64,000 nt of DNA from a bacterium (lineage in GTDB: Bacteria > Zhuqueibacterota > Zhuqueibacteria > Residuimicrobiales > Residuimicrobiaceae). Positions 53,896 through 63,570 of this stretch are shown in pieces. Under the pieces are notes generated by a model. That model worked only from the letters and a program-made list of their open reading frames with translations, made no database searches and had not been told where the DNA came from. The stretch is taken from contig JAKQNR010000017.1 of the NCBI GenBank assembly GCA_029565685.1, positions 186,001 to 250,000 of the forward strand, read 5' to 3'. The stretch's first letter is position 1. Each line of letters opens with the position of its first letter. The translations under genes were made by a program, and so were the position numbers.

Positions 53896-55416
53896 ATGGA
53901 CTCCAAGCGTATTTTTGTGTTCGACACCACCTTGCGCGACGGCGAGCAATCGCCGGGCGCCAGTCTGGGCGTGGCGGAAAAAGTAGCCATCGCCTATCAA
54001 TTGGCCCGGCTCAAAGTGGATGCGATCGAAGCTGGATTTCCCGTCTCCTCGCAGGCGCAGTTCGACGGCGTGCAACAGATCGCTGAAAATGTGCGCGGCG
54101 CTAAAATCGTCGCTCTGGCCCGCTGCATCGACAAGGATATCGATGCGGCCGGCGAGGCGCTGAAAAAGGCGGAACGGCCCTGCATCCATGTTTTTGTGGC
54201 CACCTCGAAAATTCATCTGGAAAAGAAATTCCGCAAATCCGAGGACGAGGTTCTGGCCATGGCCCTGGCGGGCATTCGCCGGGCCCGCCGTTATTGCGAA
54301 GTAGTCGAGTTCTCTCCCGAGGACTCGGCGCGCACCGGCAGGGAGTTTCTCTTCCGCATCGTCGAAGCGGCCATCGACGCCGGCGCTGCAGTCATCAACA
54401 TCCCGGATACCGTCGGCTATGCGATTCCGGAACACTTTGGCGGCTTGATCAAAGAGATCCGTAACGCGGTGCCCAACATCGACAAGGCGATCCTGAGCGT
54501 ACACTGCCATAACGATCTGGGATTGGCCGTCGCCAACACGCTGGCAGCGGTGCGCAACGGCGCACAGCAGGTGGAGGTGACCATTAACGGCGTCGGCGAA
54601 CGGGCGGGCAACGCCTCTCTCGAAGAAGTGGTGATGGCCATCAAGGTGCGTCAGGATCTGTTCGGTTGCCATACCGGCGTCGACACACATGAGATCACGC
54701 GCACCAGCCGCATGGTGTCGAGCATGATGGGCATTCCGGTGCAGCCGAACAAAGCGATCGTCGGCAGCAATGCCTTTGCACACGAGTCCGGCATCCACCA
54801 GGATGCTGTGCTCAAGGACGCCGGTACCTATGAGATCATGACACCCCATGAGGTGGGCCTGGATTCCAATCGGATCGTTCTCGGCCGCCATTCGGGCCGG
54901 CACGGACTGCAGAACCGCCTGGCGGAATTGGGCTATGCGCTGAGTGCGGTGGAATTGGATCATGTCTATCAGCGCTTTTTGGAAGTGGCGGACCGCAAAA
55001 AAGAAGTGTACGATGAGGATCTCGTCGCCTTAGTCAGCGGCGCCGCCCGTGAGGCGGAAGAGGTCTATCAACTGGACTATTTTCACATCCTCAGCGGCAA
55101 CAGCTTGCTGCCAACAGCCACCATCACTCTGAAAAAAGGCGATGAGGTGCTCCGTGAGGCTGCGGTGGGAGACGGTCCGGTGGATGCGGCGTATAAAGCC
55201 ATCGATCGCATGGTCGATCTTCCCGTATCACTGGAGGAATATTCTCTGCGCGCCGTGACCGGCGGTCAGGACGCCATGGGAAATGTCGTAGTTCGGTTGA
55301 AATATCAGGACGCGATTTATTTAGGACGCGGCGTCAGCACCGACGTCATCGAAGCGAGCATTCGCGCTTATCTGCATGCGCTCAATCGCATTCAGAGCGT
55401 GATCCAGCCCAGATGA
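53896..55416 (+). CDS. leuA: 2-isopropylmalate synthase
   Basis: The 506-residue enzyme starts the leucine branch (acetyl-CoA + 2-oxoisovalerate). Seen: [72 protein letters not shown], and [20 protein letters not shown] with the linker. The C-terminal LeuA allosteric domain (about 395-505; [19 protein letters not shown], and [10 protein letters not shown]) gives leucine feedback. AGGAGGT before ATG. It is the classical LeuA rather than citramalate synthase, which is encoded separately downstream. Confidence 0.96.
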   Translation: MDSKRIFVFDTTLRDGEQSPGASLGVAEKVAIAYQLARLKVDAIEAGFPVSSQAQFDGVQQIAENVRGAKIVALARCIDKDIDAAGEALKKAERPCIHVFVATSKIHLEKKFRKSEDEVLAMALAGIRRARRYCEVVEFSPEDSARTGREFLFRIVEAAIDAGAAVINIPDTVGYAIPEHFGGLIKEIRNAVPNIDKAILSVHCHNDLGLAVANTLAAVRNGAQQVEVTINGVGERAGNASLEEVVMAIKVRQDLFGCHTGVDTHEITRTSRMVSSMMGIPVQPNKAIVGSNAFAHESGIHQDAVLKDAGTYEIMTPHEVGLDSNRIVLGRHSGRHGLQNRLAELGYALSAVELDHVYQRFLEVADRKKEVYDEDLVALVSGAAREAEEVYQLDYFHILSGNSLLPTATITLKKGDEVLREAAVGDGPVDAAYKAIDRMVDLPVSLEEYSLRAVTGGQDAMGNVVVRLKYQDAIYLGRGVSTDVIEASIRAYLHALNRIQSVIQPR

Positions 55417-55485
55417 AACCTCTGGCTTTTCAGCAACGGGAACGGACAAGGCGCCCGACTGCACCAGTCATTCGATAGGAGACGC

Positions 55486-56550
55486 ATGAAAAAAGAAAGG
55501 TACACCATCGCTGTGCTGCCGGGCGACGGCATTGGGCCTGAGGTCATGGCAGAAGCGCTCAAGGTCCTGCAGGCTGTGGCGCTGAAAAATCGGTTTCAAG
55601 TGCAGCTGAACCAGGCCGATGTGGGCGGCGTGGCTATTGAAAAGTTCAACACGCCGTTGCCCGCGTCCACCCTGCAGACGTGCCGGCAGGCGGATGCCGT
55701 GCTTCTGGCCGCCATCGGCCATCCCCGATACGACAGCCTGCCCTCTGACAAACGGCCGGAGAAGGGATTGCTGGGATTGCGCGCCGAGTTGGGGCTCTAT
55801 GCCAATTTACGGCCGGCGAAAATCTATCCCAGCCTGATCGGTGCATCGACTCTCAAAGAGGAGGTGGTCCGCGATATCGATCTGCTCATTGTGCGCGAGC
55901 TGACCGGCGGACTCTATTTCGGCGAACCCCGCGGTCTGCAGCAAGAGATGGGATTCAACACCATGGTCTATCGTCGCCATGAGGTGGAACGCATCGCTCA
56001 AACGGCCTTTGAGGCAGCGGCCAGACGCGGTAAAAAGGTGACCTCTGTGGACAAGGCCAATGTGCTGGAGGTCTCTCAGTTCTGGCGCAAAATCGTGCTG
56101 CAGGTGGCGGCGCGTTATCCGGATATCGCATTGGATCACTATTACGTCGACAATTGCGCCATGCAATTGGTGCGCAACCCGCGGCAATTCGACGTCATCC
56201 TCACCGAAAATTTGTTCGGCGATATCCTCAGCGATGAGGCGTCCATGCTCACCGGCTCTTTGGGCATGTTGCCCTCCGCCAGTTTGGGGACCGGCTCTGC
56301 CATGTATGAACCGGTGCACGGCTCAGCGCCCGACATTGCAGGCAAGAACATCGCCAATCCCATCGCCATGATCGCCTCTGTGGCCATGATGCTGCGCTAT
56401 TCCTTTGATCGTTCGCAGGAGGCGGAAGGAGTGGAGACAGCCATCAGCCGAGTTCTGGAGGCCGGTTATCGCACGCGCGATATCGCCGCCGAGGGCGACC
56501 GGGTGGTGTCTACCAGCGAGATGGGCGCCTTGATCACTGAGGCTCTGTAA
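55486..56550 (+). CDS. leuB: 3-isopropylmalate dehydrogenase
   Basis: The 354-residue NAD-dependent decarboxylating dehydrogenase has [19 protein letters not shown], the substrate loop [95 protein letters not shown] and [15 protein letters not shown]. It also serves isoleucine synthesis after the citramalate route. TAGGAGACGC before ATG. Confidence 0.96.
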   Translation: MKKERYTIAVLPGDGIGPEVMAEALKVLQAVALKNRFQVQLNQADVGGVAIEKFNTPLPASTLQTCRQADAVLLAAIGHPRYDSLPSDKRPEKGLLGLRAELGLYANLRPAKIYPSLIGASTLKEEVVRDIDLLIVRELTGGLYFGEPRGLQQEMGFNTMVYRRHEVERIAQTAFEAAARRGKKVTSVDKANVLEVSQFWRKIVLQVAARYPDIALDHYYVDNCAMQLVRNPRQFDVILTENLFGDILSDEASMLTGSLGMLPSASLGTGSAMYEPVHGSAPDIAGKNIANPIAMIASVAMMLRYSFDRSQEAEGVETAISRVLEAGYRTRDIAAEGDRVVSTSEMGALITEAL

Positions 56551-56704
56551 GCGAACCATATCTGCGGACAGGTGAGGAACTCGAGCGGAACTCTTTTGCG
56601 CATTCCGATTGAAGGCCAACGCTCTCAACGGAGTGCATTTTATTAACTGACCTTGCGGCCGTGCACACGAGCGAGGTCGGCATTACATCGACAAGGCGGA
56701 ATCC

Positions 56705-58282
56705 ATGAAAAGCAATCGCGTCTGGCTTTACGATACAACATTGCGGGACGGCTCCCAGCATGAAGGGATCGCTTTTTCAGCAGAGGACAAGATTCAGATC
56801 GCGCAGCGGTTGGATGCATTCGGCATCGACTATATCGAAGGCGGCTGGCCCGGCTCGAATCCCAAGGATCTGGAATTTTTCCGCCGCGCCGCACAGATCA
56901 AATGGAAGAACGCAAAAATTTCCGCGTTCGGCAGCACCTGCCGGGTCAAGTCCCATGTCAAGCAGGACGCCAACATTCAGGCTTTGCTGAAAGCGCATAC
57001 GCCGGTGGTGACGGTTTTCGGCAAGTCGTGGGATCTGCATGTTCACGAAGCCCTGCGCGCATCGCTGGAGGAGAATCTGCAGATCATCCACGATTCGGTC
57101 GCCTATCTTAAGAGCAAGGGCAAAGAGGTGATTTACGATGCGGAGCATTTTTTCGACGGCTTTGCCGAAAACCCGGACTATGCCCTGGAGACCTGCGTCA
57201 CCGCCTGGGATGCCGGCGCGGATGTGATCGTGCTCTGCGATACCAACGGCGGCGCTCTGCCCTTTCAAATCGAAGAGGTGATCCGCCGGGTGCGGGAGGC
57301 TTTCCCGGACATGCCGCTCGGTCTGCACGCACATAACGACAGCGATACCGCTGTCAGCAGCACGGTGGCGGCCGTTCGTCTGGGCGTGAGCCATGTACAG
57401 GGCACTATCAACGGCTATGGCGAGCGCTGCGGCAACGCCAATCTGTGCACTATTCTACCCAACCTGCAGCTCAAGATGGGCTGTTCGTTTCATAGAAAAT
57501 TAAAATTGGAAAAACTCACCGAGCTCTCCCGCACTGTCAGCGAGATCGCCAATCTAACCCATCGGGAGGAGATGCCATACGTCGGCAACAGCGCTTTTGC
57601 ACACAAGGGCGGCATTCATGTCAGCGCGATTCATCGCAATCGGCGCACCTATGAGCACATTCCGCCGGAATCTGTGGGCAATCGTCAACGGGTGCTGGTG
57701 TCTGATCAGGCCGGCCAGAGCAATGTGCTGTACAAGGCGCGCGAGATGGGACTCGATCTGGACAGCCGTAAGGAGGAGGTCCGCAAAATCGTCCAGGAAT
57801 TGAAAAAGCTGGAACATCTGGGATATCAATTCGAGGGCGCTGAAGGTTCCTTTGAAGTGCTGGTCAGGAAAACCATCGGCGAGGTCAAGCCGTTCTTTAC
57901 CATGCTGAGCGCCCGGGTAACCGTGGACCGTACGGAAAACGGTTTTCTGTACGCCGAGGCGGTGCTTAAACTGGAGGTGAACGGCAAAATCGAACACACG
58001 GCGGCCGAAGGACACGGCCCGGTCGATGCGCTGGATAAAGCGCTGCGCAAAGCCCTGCTGCCCTTTTATCCCAGTTTAAAGGCGGTCAAACTGGTGGATT
58101 ACAAGGTGCGCGTTCTGGACAGCGAAAAGGCCACGGCCGCCGAAGTCCGCGTTTTTGTCGAATCCAGCGACGGCCGGGAGACCTGGGGAACGGTCGGCGT
58201 GTCGGAAAACATCATTGAAGCCAGCTGGCGTGCGCTGGTGGACAGCATCAGTTACAAGCTTATGAAGACCAACCAAAGATGA
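56705..58282 (+). CDS. cimA: citramalate synthase
   Basis: This 525-residue enzyme makes citramalate from pyruvate and acetyl-CoA, giving isoleucine without threonine. It is a LeuA homologue with the CimA features: LYDTTLRDGSQHEGIAFS, YIEGGWPGSNPKDLEFF, TVFGKSWDLHVHEAL, IYDAEHFFDGFAENPDYAL, HNDSDTAVSSTVAAV, GTINGYGERCGNANLCTI and FAHKGGIHVSAI, plus the C-terminal LeuA_dimer domain. It is 154 bases after leuB, possibly with its own promoter. AGGCGGA 5 bases before ATG. Confidence 0.95.
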   Translation: MKSNRVWLYDTTLRDGSQHEGIAFSAEDKIQIAQRLDAFGIDYIEGGWPGSNPKDLEFFRRAAQIKWKNAKISAFGSTCRVKSHVKQDANIQALLKAHTPVVTVFGKSWDLHVHEALRASLEENLQIIHDSVAYLKSKGKEVIYDAEHFFDGFAENPDYALETCVTAWDAGADVIVLCDTNGGALPFQIEEVIRRVREAFPDMPLGLHAHNDSDTAVSSTVAAVRLGVSHVQGTINGYGERCGNANLCTILPNLQLKMGCSFHRKLKLEKLTELSRTVSEIANLTHREEMPYVGNSAFAHKGGIHVSAIHRNRRTYEHIPPESVGNRQRVLVSDQAGQSNVLYKAREMGLDLDSRKEEVRKIVQELKKLEHLGYQFEGAEGSFEVLVRKTIGEVKPFFTMLSARVTVDRTENGFLYAEAVLKLEVNGKIEHTAAEGHGPVDALDKALRKALLPFYPSLKAVKLVDYKVRVLDSEKATAAEVRVFVESSDGRETWGTVGVSENIIEASWRALVDSISYKLMKTNQR

Positions 58283-58342
58283 ACGGAGCGCTCCTGCCGT
58301 TGCTTTAACGCCTCCCTTCGCAGCCATGCCTCGCAAAACCGG

Positions 58343-58374
58343 TTCAAGCGAACCGTGACCAGGGTTCGCTTGAA
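58343..58374 (+). terminator. stem-loop after cimA
   Basis: A perfect 12-base stem TTCAAGCGAACC (58343-58354) / GGTTCGCTTGAA (58363-58374) with an 8-base loop, followed by AACTATATTTTATTCTT. The T-run is interrupted, so it may be a weak or rho-assisted terminator. Confidence 0.6.
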
Positions 58375-58476
58375 AACTATATTTTATTCTTCTTTACTAT
58401 TTATAAAATTCGTAAATTATCCGGTTTGTTTTAACGCTGCAAGCTCATTGGTTAAAGAGTGAGGTCGTCGACATTC

Positions 58477-60486
58477 ATGGATGAACCTGAAAAGCCATCT
58501 TTGAAACGCAGGGCGAAAGACGCCTTGCTGGGGGGCGCCCGCAGTCCTCAAGATCCGCATATTTTTCACAAGCTCTCCCTGATCGCTTTTTTCGCCTGGG
58601 TGGGTCTGGGGGCGGATGGCTTGTCCTCTTCCTGCTATGGGCCGGAGGAGGCGTTCCGTGCGCTCGAAGGTCATTTCCATCTGGGCGTTCTGGTGGCCCT
58701 GGCTTCGGTGGTGACGATCTTTATCATCAGCGCCAGCTATCTGCAGGTCATTGAACTTTTTCCCGCCGGCGGCGGCGGTTATATGGTGGCGTCTAAATTG
58801 CTGTCGCCTAAAGCCGGCATGGTCTCGGGCTGCGCCCTGCTGATCGATTATGTATTGACCATCACTCTATCCGTAGCCAGCGGCGCGGATGCAATTTTCA
58901 GTTTTCTGCCGCTCAGCTGGCTGCCGTACAAATTGACCTTTGCCATGGCGGGATTGGTCCTGCTGATCTGGCTCAACCTGCGCGGAGTCAAAGAGTCTGT
59001 GGTGCCTTTGGTGCCGATCTTTTTAACCTTTATCGTGACCCATATTTTTGCCATTCTGTATGTTTTGTACGTTCATGCGGCGGATTTGACGACGCTGATA
59101 GAGACCACTCGAATGGACATTCGGCAGAGCAACGCCGAGTTGGGCCTTTTGGGCACGGTGCTGCTGATCTTGCGCGCCTACAGCATGGGCGCCGGCACCT
59201 ACACCGGCATCGAAGCGGTCAGCAACGGCCTGCCGATCCTGCGTGAACCCAAGGTGAAGACCGCCAAGAGCACCATGCGCTATATGGCTTTTTCCCTGTC
59301 ATTCATGGTGTTGGGATTGATGCTGGGTTATACGCTTTTTCGCGTCGAACACGTGCCGGGTAAAACATTGAACGCCGTTTTGTTCAATGCTCTTTCAGCC
59401 GGGTGGAACGAAAACCTTGCGTACCTGTTCATTTTGATCGCCCTGACGTCTGAGGCCATTTTGTTGTTTGTCGCCTCGCAGACCGGTTTTCTCGGCGGTC
59501 CGCGGGTGCTCTCGAATATGGCGCTGGACCGCTGGTTCCCCACCCGTTTTGCCACGCTCAGCGACCGGCTGGTGACGCAGAACGGCATTCTGCTCATGGG
59601 CGGCGCGTCGTTGATTTTGATGTTTCTGAGCAGAGGCTCGGTGCGTCTGCTGGTGGTGCTGTACTCGATCAATGTGTTCATCACCTTTTTGCTCTCCCAG
59701 GTGGGTTTAGTGCGCCATTGGTGGCAGAACCGGCATACGCAAAAAGGCTGGCTGAGGAAACTGGTGATCAGCGGCATCGGCATGGTGCTCACCGGTTTCA
59801 TTCTACTTTCGGTCGCTACGCTTAAATTTACCGAGGGCGGCTGGATAACCGTTTTGGTCACCGGCACGCTGATCGTCATCGTTCTGCTGGTTCAAAAACA
59901 CTATACTCATACTGCAGCGCTGCTGAAACGGTTGGACAGTCTGGTGGAAGCAGTCAAGCTCTCTGTTCCACCCGTTGCAGGGACAGCGCGCAAATCCCGG
60001 CGTCTGCGCAATACGCCGTTTGTTCGTTCGCGTACCGGAGTCATACTCACCAGCGGGTTTAACGGATTGGGGCTGCACACATTATTCGGCGCCATTCAGA
60101 TGTTCCGCGGCGAGATGAAAAATTTCGTCTTCCTGCAGATCGGCGTGGTGGATGCGGGCACATTCAATAGTCCGGAGGAGATCGAACAGCTCAAGCATCA
60201 AGTGGATGCGGATCTGGAAAAGTACTGCGATTTCATGCGTCATCAGGGCTACTATGCCGAGGCGGTCTCTGCCATCGCCATCGATGTGGTGGAAGAGGTC
60301 TCGAAACTGGCGCCGGAGGTGCTGAAAAAATTTCCCCAGGCGATGTTCTTCGGCGGACAGCTGGTGTTTCCTCATGAACCCATGTTCGGCCGCTGGCTGC
60401 ACAACTATACCGTGTTCTCCATTCAGCGGCGGTTTTACTATCAGGGCATTCCGCTCATCATGCTGCCCATACGGGTTTCCGCCTAA
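58477..60486 (+). CDS. APC-family permease (KimA/YdaO-like potassium or amino-acid transporter)
   Basis: This 669-residue protein has about 12 membrane helices (residues 30-470) and a cytoplasmic tail (about 500-669). The start of the transport core (KLSLIAFFAWVGLGADGLSSSCYGPEEAF) and the second segment (FPAGGGGYMVASKLLSP) resemble KimA-type APC proteins; FNGLGLHTLFGAIQMFRGEMKNFVF lies in the tail. Substrate is not shown by the sequence. ATG at 58477 is used; GTG at 58459 is an alternative. Transcribed alone after a stem-loop; the arg genes follow. Confidence 0.75.
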   Translation: MDEPEKPSLKRRAKDALLGGARSPQDPHIFHKLSLIAFFAWVGLGADGLSSSCYGPEEAFRALEGHFHLGVLVALASVVTIFIISASYLQVIELFPAGGGGYMVASKLLSPKAGMVSGCALLIDYVLTITLSVASGADAIFSFLPLSWLPYKLTFAMAGLVLLIWLNLRGVKESVVPLVPIFLTFIVTHIFAILYVLYVHAADLTTLIETTRMDIRQSNAELGLLGTVLLILRAYSMGAGTYTGIEAVSNGLPILREPKVKTAKSTMRYMAFSLSFMVLGLMLGYTLFRVEHVPGKTLNAVLFNALSAGWNENLAYLFILIALTSEAILLFVASQTGFLGGPRVLSNMALDRWFPTRFATLSDRLVTQNGILLMGGASLILMFLSRGSVRLLVVLYSINVFITFLLSQVGLVRHWWQNRHTQKGWLRKLVISGIGMVLTGFILLSVATLKFTEGGWITVLVTGTLIVIVLLVQKHYTHTAALLKRLDSLVEAVKLSVPPVAGTARKSRRLRNTPFVRSRTGVILTSGFNGLGLHTLFGAIQMFRGEMKNFVFLQIGVVDAGTFNSPEEIEQLKHQVDADLEKYCDFMRHQGYYAEAVSAIAIDVVEEVSKLAPEVLKKFPQAMFFGGQLVFPHEPMFGRWLHNYTVFSIQRRFYYQGIPLIMLPIRVSA

Positions 60487-60544
60487 GCTGCGCGTCGAAA
60501 TGTCTTTAGGAAACAGTGCAAAGATTGAAATTCTTCGTAAAGGA

Positions 60545-61756
60545 ATGACAGTGACTGATCATCTTTTCGCCGGCGGCGTCACCACACCCAGGGGGTTCCA
60601 GGCTGCGGGCGTGCGCTGCGGCTTGAAGGAGAAAGGATTGGACCTGGCTTTGGTATACAGTGCGGCTCCGGCCGCCGCCGCAGCCCTGTTCACCAGTAAT
60701 TTGATTCAGGCTGCCCCGGTGCAGGTGAGCAAAAGAAACGTCCAGTGCGGCCGAGGCCGGGCGGTGGTGATCAACAGCGGCAATGCCAACGCCTGCACCG
60801 GCGAACAGGGTGATCGAGACGTGGAAGAAACGCTCGCCCTAGTTGCGCAGGGGCTGCATATCGATCGCGAGGAGGTGCTGGTCGCCTCCACCGGCATCAT
60901 CGGCAAACCTTTGGCCATGGACAAGTTGCGCCGCGGTCTGGCCGAAGCGCTTGCTTCTCTCAAGGAGGATGGCGGCGACGCGGCGGCGCACGCCATCTTG
61001 ACCACGGATACTACAGCCAAACAGGTGGCGGTTACCTTTCAATTGGCCGGATACAAAGCATGCATCGGCGCCATGGCCAAAGGCAGCGGCATGATCAACC
61101 CCAATCTGGCCACCATGCTCTGCTGCCTCACCACCGATGCGGCTGTCAGCAGCGCCCTGCTTGACCGCAGCCTGCGTCTGGCGGTCGATGATTCGCTCAA
61201 CAGTCTGACGGTGGACGGCGAGATGAGCACCAATGATTGCGTCCTGCTGTTGGCCAACGGCCAATGCGGCAATCCGGTCATCGATGCGGTTGGTCCGGAT
61301 TTCGAGGCATTTACTCAAGCGCTGCGCACCGTGTTGCAGGCGGTCGCCAGGGCCATTGCCATGGACGGCGAAGGCGCCACCAAACTGCTGCTGGTCCGGA
61401 TCATCAACGCCCGGGATTCAGAGCAGGCGCGCAGGGCGGCCAAAGCGGTCGCCAACTCGCTGCTGGTCAAGACCGCAGTATTCGGCCGGGATCCTAATTG
61501 GGGACGGGTTCTTTCCGCCGTCGGCGGCAGCGGCGTGGAGCTGCGGCCGACCCGCATCGCCGCCTCCTTTGCCGGCATTCCGGTGTTGGCTCAGGGTCAT
61601 CCGGTTCCGTTTGATCCTGCAGCCATGAAGGCCGCTCTAGCGGAAAAAGAGATCGTGCTGTCGGTGGACCTGGCCGTCGGATCGGCGGACGCTCGGGTCT
61701 TTTCTTGCGATCTCTCCTATGATTATGTTAAAATCAACGCTGAATATCATACTTGA
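60545..61756 (+). CDS. argJ: bifunctional ornithine acetyltransferase / N-acetylglutamate synthase
   Basis: ArgJ recycles the acetyl group in arginine synthesis and, in the bifunctional form, also makes N-acetylglutamate. From this start it has 403 residues. Seen: GGVTTPRGFQAAGVRCG, VVINSGNANACTGEQGDRD, ASTGIIGKPL (oxyanion side), the self-cleavage site NPNLATMLC (nucleophile Thr190) and FGRDPNWGRVLSAVGGSGV. The start is uncertain: ATG at 60545 is close to the family start and a GTG at 60551 has AAAGGA upstream; ATG at 60500 is another option with a weak ribosome site. argC follows after 15 bases. Confidence 0.92.
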   Translation: MTVTDHLFAGGVTTPRGFQAAGVRCGLKEKGLDLALVYSAAPAAAAALFTSNLIQAAPVQVSKRNVQCGRGRAVVINSGNANACTGEQGDRDVEETLALVAQGLHIDREEVLVASTGIIGKPLAMDKLRRGLAEALASLKEDGGDAAAHAILTTDTTAKQVAVTFQLAGYKACIGAMAKGSGMINPNLATMLCCLTTDAAVSSALLDRSLRLAVDDSLNSLTVDGEMSTNDCVLLLANGQCGNPVIDAVGPDFEAFTQALRTVLQAVARAIAMDGEGATKLLLVRIINARDSEQARRAAKAVANSLLVKTAVFGRDPNWGRVLSAVGGSGVELRPTRIAASFAGIPVLAQGHPVPFDPAAMKAALAEKEIVLSVDLAVGSADARVFSCDLSYDYVKINAEYHT

Positions 61757-61771
61757 TTGGAAAAAGATAGA

Positions 61772-62791
61772 ATGAAAACAGCAGCCATCCTGGGCGTCAC
61801 CGGCTACACCGGTGAAGAGCTGGTGCGGCTCCTTTCCCGCCATCCCGAGGTGGAGTTGGTCGCCGCGACCTCGGAAAACGAGAACGGCAAAAAGCTCGGC
61901 GATCTGTATCCGCCCTTTCCTCGATTCCGGGATTTGACCATTTGCACGGCGGAGCAGGCTTTGCAGCAGGCCGTTGATCTGGTATTCCTCTGCCTGCCGG
62001 CTATCGAGTCCAGCCGGTGGGGAAAGTTTTTTCTCGACCGCGGCAGCCGGGTGATCGATCTGGGCGCGGACTTTCGCTTCTCCACTGCGTCAGCCTATGA
62101 GGCCTGGTACGGAACCAGCCATCCGTTTCCTGAATTGCTGGAGCAGGCGGTCTATGGTTTGCCGGAATGGCGCCGGCAGGAGATTCGCACCGCACGGCTG
62201 ATCGGCAATCCGGGATGCTATCCCACCGCGGCCTTGCTGGCGCTGCTGCCCTTTGTGCAAGCCGGTTGGGTGGCGGAGGAGCCGGTGCTCGTCGACGCCA
62301 AGTCCGGCGTATCCGGCGCCGGCAAGACGCCGACCAAAACCACCCATTATGTGGAGGCCAATGAGAACGTCAACGCCTACAAGCCCGGCCGATCGCATCG
62401 CCATGTGGGCGAGATCGATCAAGAGTTGAACCGTCATTCACAAAAACCGCTGCAGGTGGTCTTTACCCCGCACCTCGTGCCGCAGACCCGCGGCTTGTAC
62501 GCGAGCGTCTACTTTAAACTGCGGTCGGCGCATAGCCGCACAGAGCTCAATGACCTGTTGCGTCAGCGGTATGAAGCCGAGCCTTTTATTCGCATCGTGG
62601 ATCCCCAGTTGCCGGCCACGCGAATGGCTTTGCACAGCAATTTTTGTTTTCTCGCCGCTGAAGCGGTGAAGGACACCTCTTACGCTGCGGTTTTCAGCGC
62701 CATCGACAATCTCGGCAAAGGCGCCGCCGGCCAGGCGGTGCAAAATATGAATCTGATGTTCGGTTTTCCGGAAACCATGGGTCTGTGTTGA
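61772..62791 (+). CDS. argC: N-acetyl-gamma-glutamyl-phosphate reductase
   Basis: The 339-residue NADP-dependent reductase has the Rossmann start AILGVTGYTGEELVRLLSRHP, LVFLCLPAIESS, catalytic Cys149 in IGNPGCYPTAALLAL, the AKSGVSGAGKTPTKTTHYVE loop, FTPHLVPQTRGLYASVY, and RQRYEAEPFIRIV. The start at 61772 is preceded by a weak GGAAAAAGA; the stop overlaps argB by TGATG. Confidence 0.96.
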   Translation: MKTAAILGVTGYTGEELVRLLSRHPEVELVAATSENENGKKLGDLYPPFPRFRDLTICTAEQALQQAVDLVFLCLPAIESSRWGKFFLDRGSRVIDLGADFRFSTASAYEAWYGTSHPFPELLEQAVYGLPEWRRQEIRTARLIGNPGCYPTAALLALLPFVQAGWVAEEPVLVDAKSGVSGAGKTPTKTTHYVEANENVNAYKPGRSHRHVGEIDQELNRHSQKPLQVVFTPHLVPQTRGLYASVYFKLRSAHSRTELNDLLRQRYEAEPFIRIVDPQLPATRMALHSNFCFLAAEAVKDTSYAAVFSAIDNLGKGAAGQAVQNMNLMFGFPETMGLC

Positions 62792-63570
62792 TGAAAAACA
62801 GAGTGGTGATCAAACTGGGCGGCAAAGCTTTGGAAGGGGAGGAGGGATTTGTCTCTCTCGGACGGGCGATCCGTGCGCTGGACGATACAGAGGTGATCGT
62901 CGTTCACGGCGGCGGCGCCGAGATCTCTGAAGCGCTGCGACGGGCGAACCGCCAGCCGGTCTTCATCGACGGCCTGCGGGTGACCACGATCGAAGACATG
63001 GAGATCGTGGAAAAAGTGCTGTCTGAAGACGTGAACAGCCGTATCGCCGGGTTTCTACAGCAGACCGGCCTGTCGGTCTGCCGGCTTTCAGGCAAATCCC
63101 GCTCTCTGTTGTTAGTGGAAAAGCTGATGCACCATGGTCGTGATCTGGGCTGTGTGGGACAGGTGCACTCCGTCGATCCACGGGTGATCATCGAGGCCCT
63201 GGCGAAAATGCAGGTGCCGGTGATTTCTCCCATTTCAGCGGACAGAGACGGCCGTACCTACAATGTCAATGCAGACAGCGCGGCGGCGGCCATCGCGGGC
63301 AGCCTGGCCTGCAGCGATCTGATCTATTTCACCGACGTGGCCGGCGTGCAGGTCGACGGAACAGTGGCCGCCACCCTTACGTGCGCTCAGGCGCGGCGGT
63401 TGATGGAACAACGGATTATTCACGGCGGCATGACCGCCAAGATGGAATCGGCGTTTGCCGCGCTGGATGCCGGCGTGCGAAGGGTGCACATCAGCGCCTG
63501 GCGCGGCGAAGAGACGCTGGAGAAAATTCTCTCCGGCAGGTATGATTTCGGCACCGCCGTGATCAAGTAA
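62791..63570 (+). CDS. argB: acetylglutamate kinase
   Basis: The 259-residue amino-acid kinase phosphorylates N-acetylglutamate. Seen: VVIKLGGKALEG, VIVVHGGGAEISEALR, a RLSGKSRSL segment, VPVISPISADRDGRTYNVNADSAAAAIAGSL, LIYFTDVAGVQVDG, and GGMTAKMESAFAALDAGV. It lacks the N-terminal helix of arginine-sensitive ArgB forms, so feedback inhibition by arginine is not expected (inference). ATG at 62791 overlaps the argC stop. Confidence 0.95.
   Translation: MKNRVVIKLGGKALEGEEGFVSLGRAIRALDDTEVIVVHGGGAEISEALRRANRQPVFIDGLRVTTIEDMEIVEKVLSEDVNSRIAGFLQQTGLSVCRLSGKSRSLLLVEKLMHHGRDLGCVGQVHSVDPRVIIEALAKMQVPVISPISADRDGRTYNVNADSAAAAIAGSLACSDLIYFTDVAGVQVDGTVAATLTCAQARRLMEQRIIHGGMTAKMESAFAALDAGVRRVHISAWRGEETLEKILSGRYDFGTAVIK

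Noticed and set aside
58343-58374. The cimA stem-loop as an operator
   Set aside because: A perfect stem with a short loop right after a stop codon is more simply a transcript 3' end.
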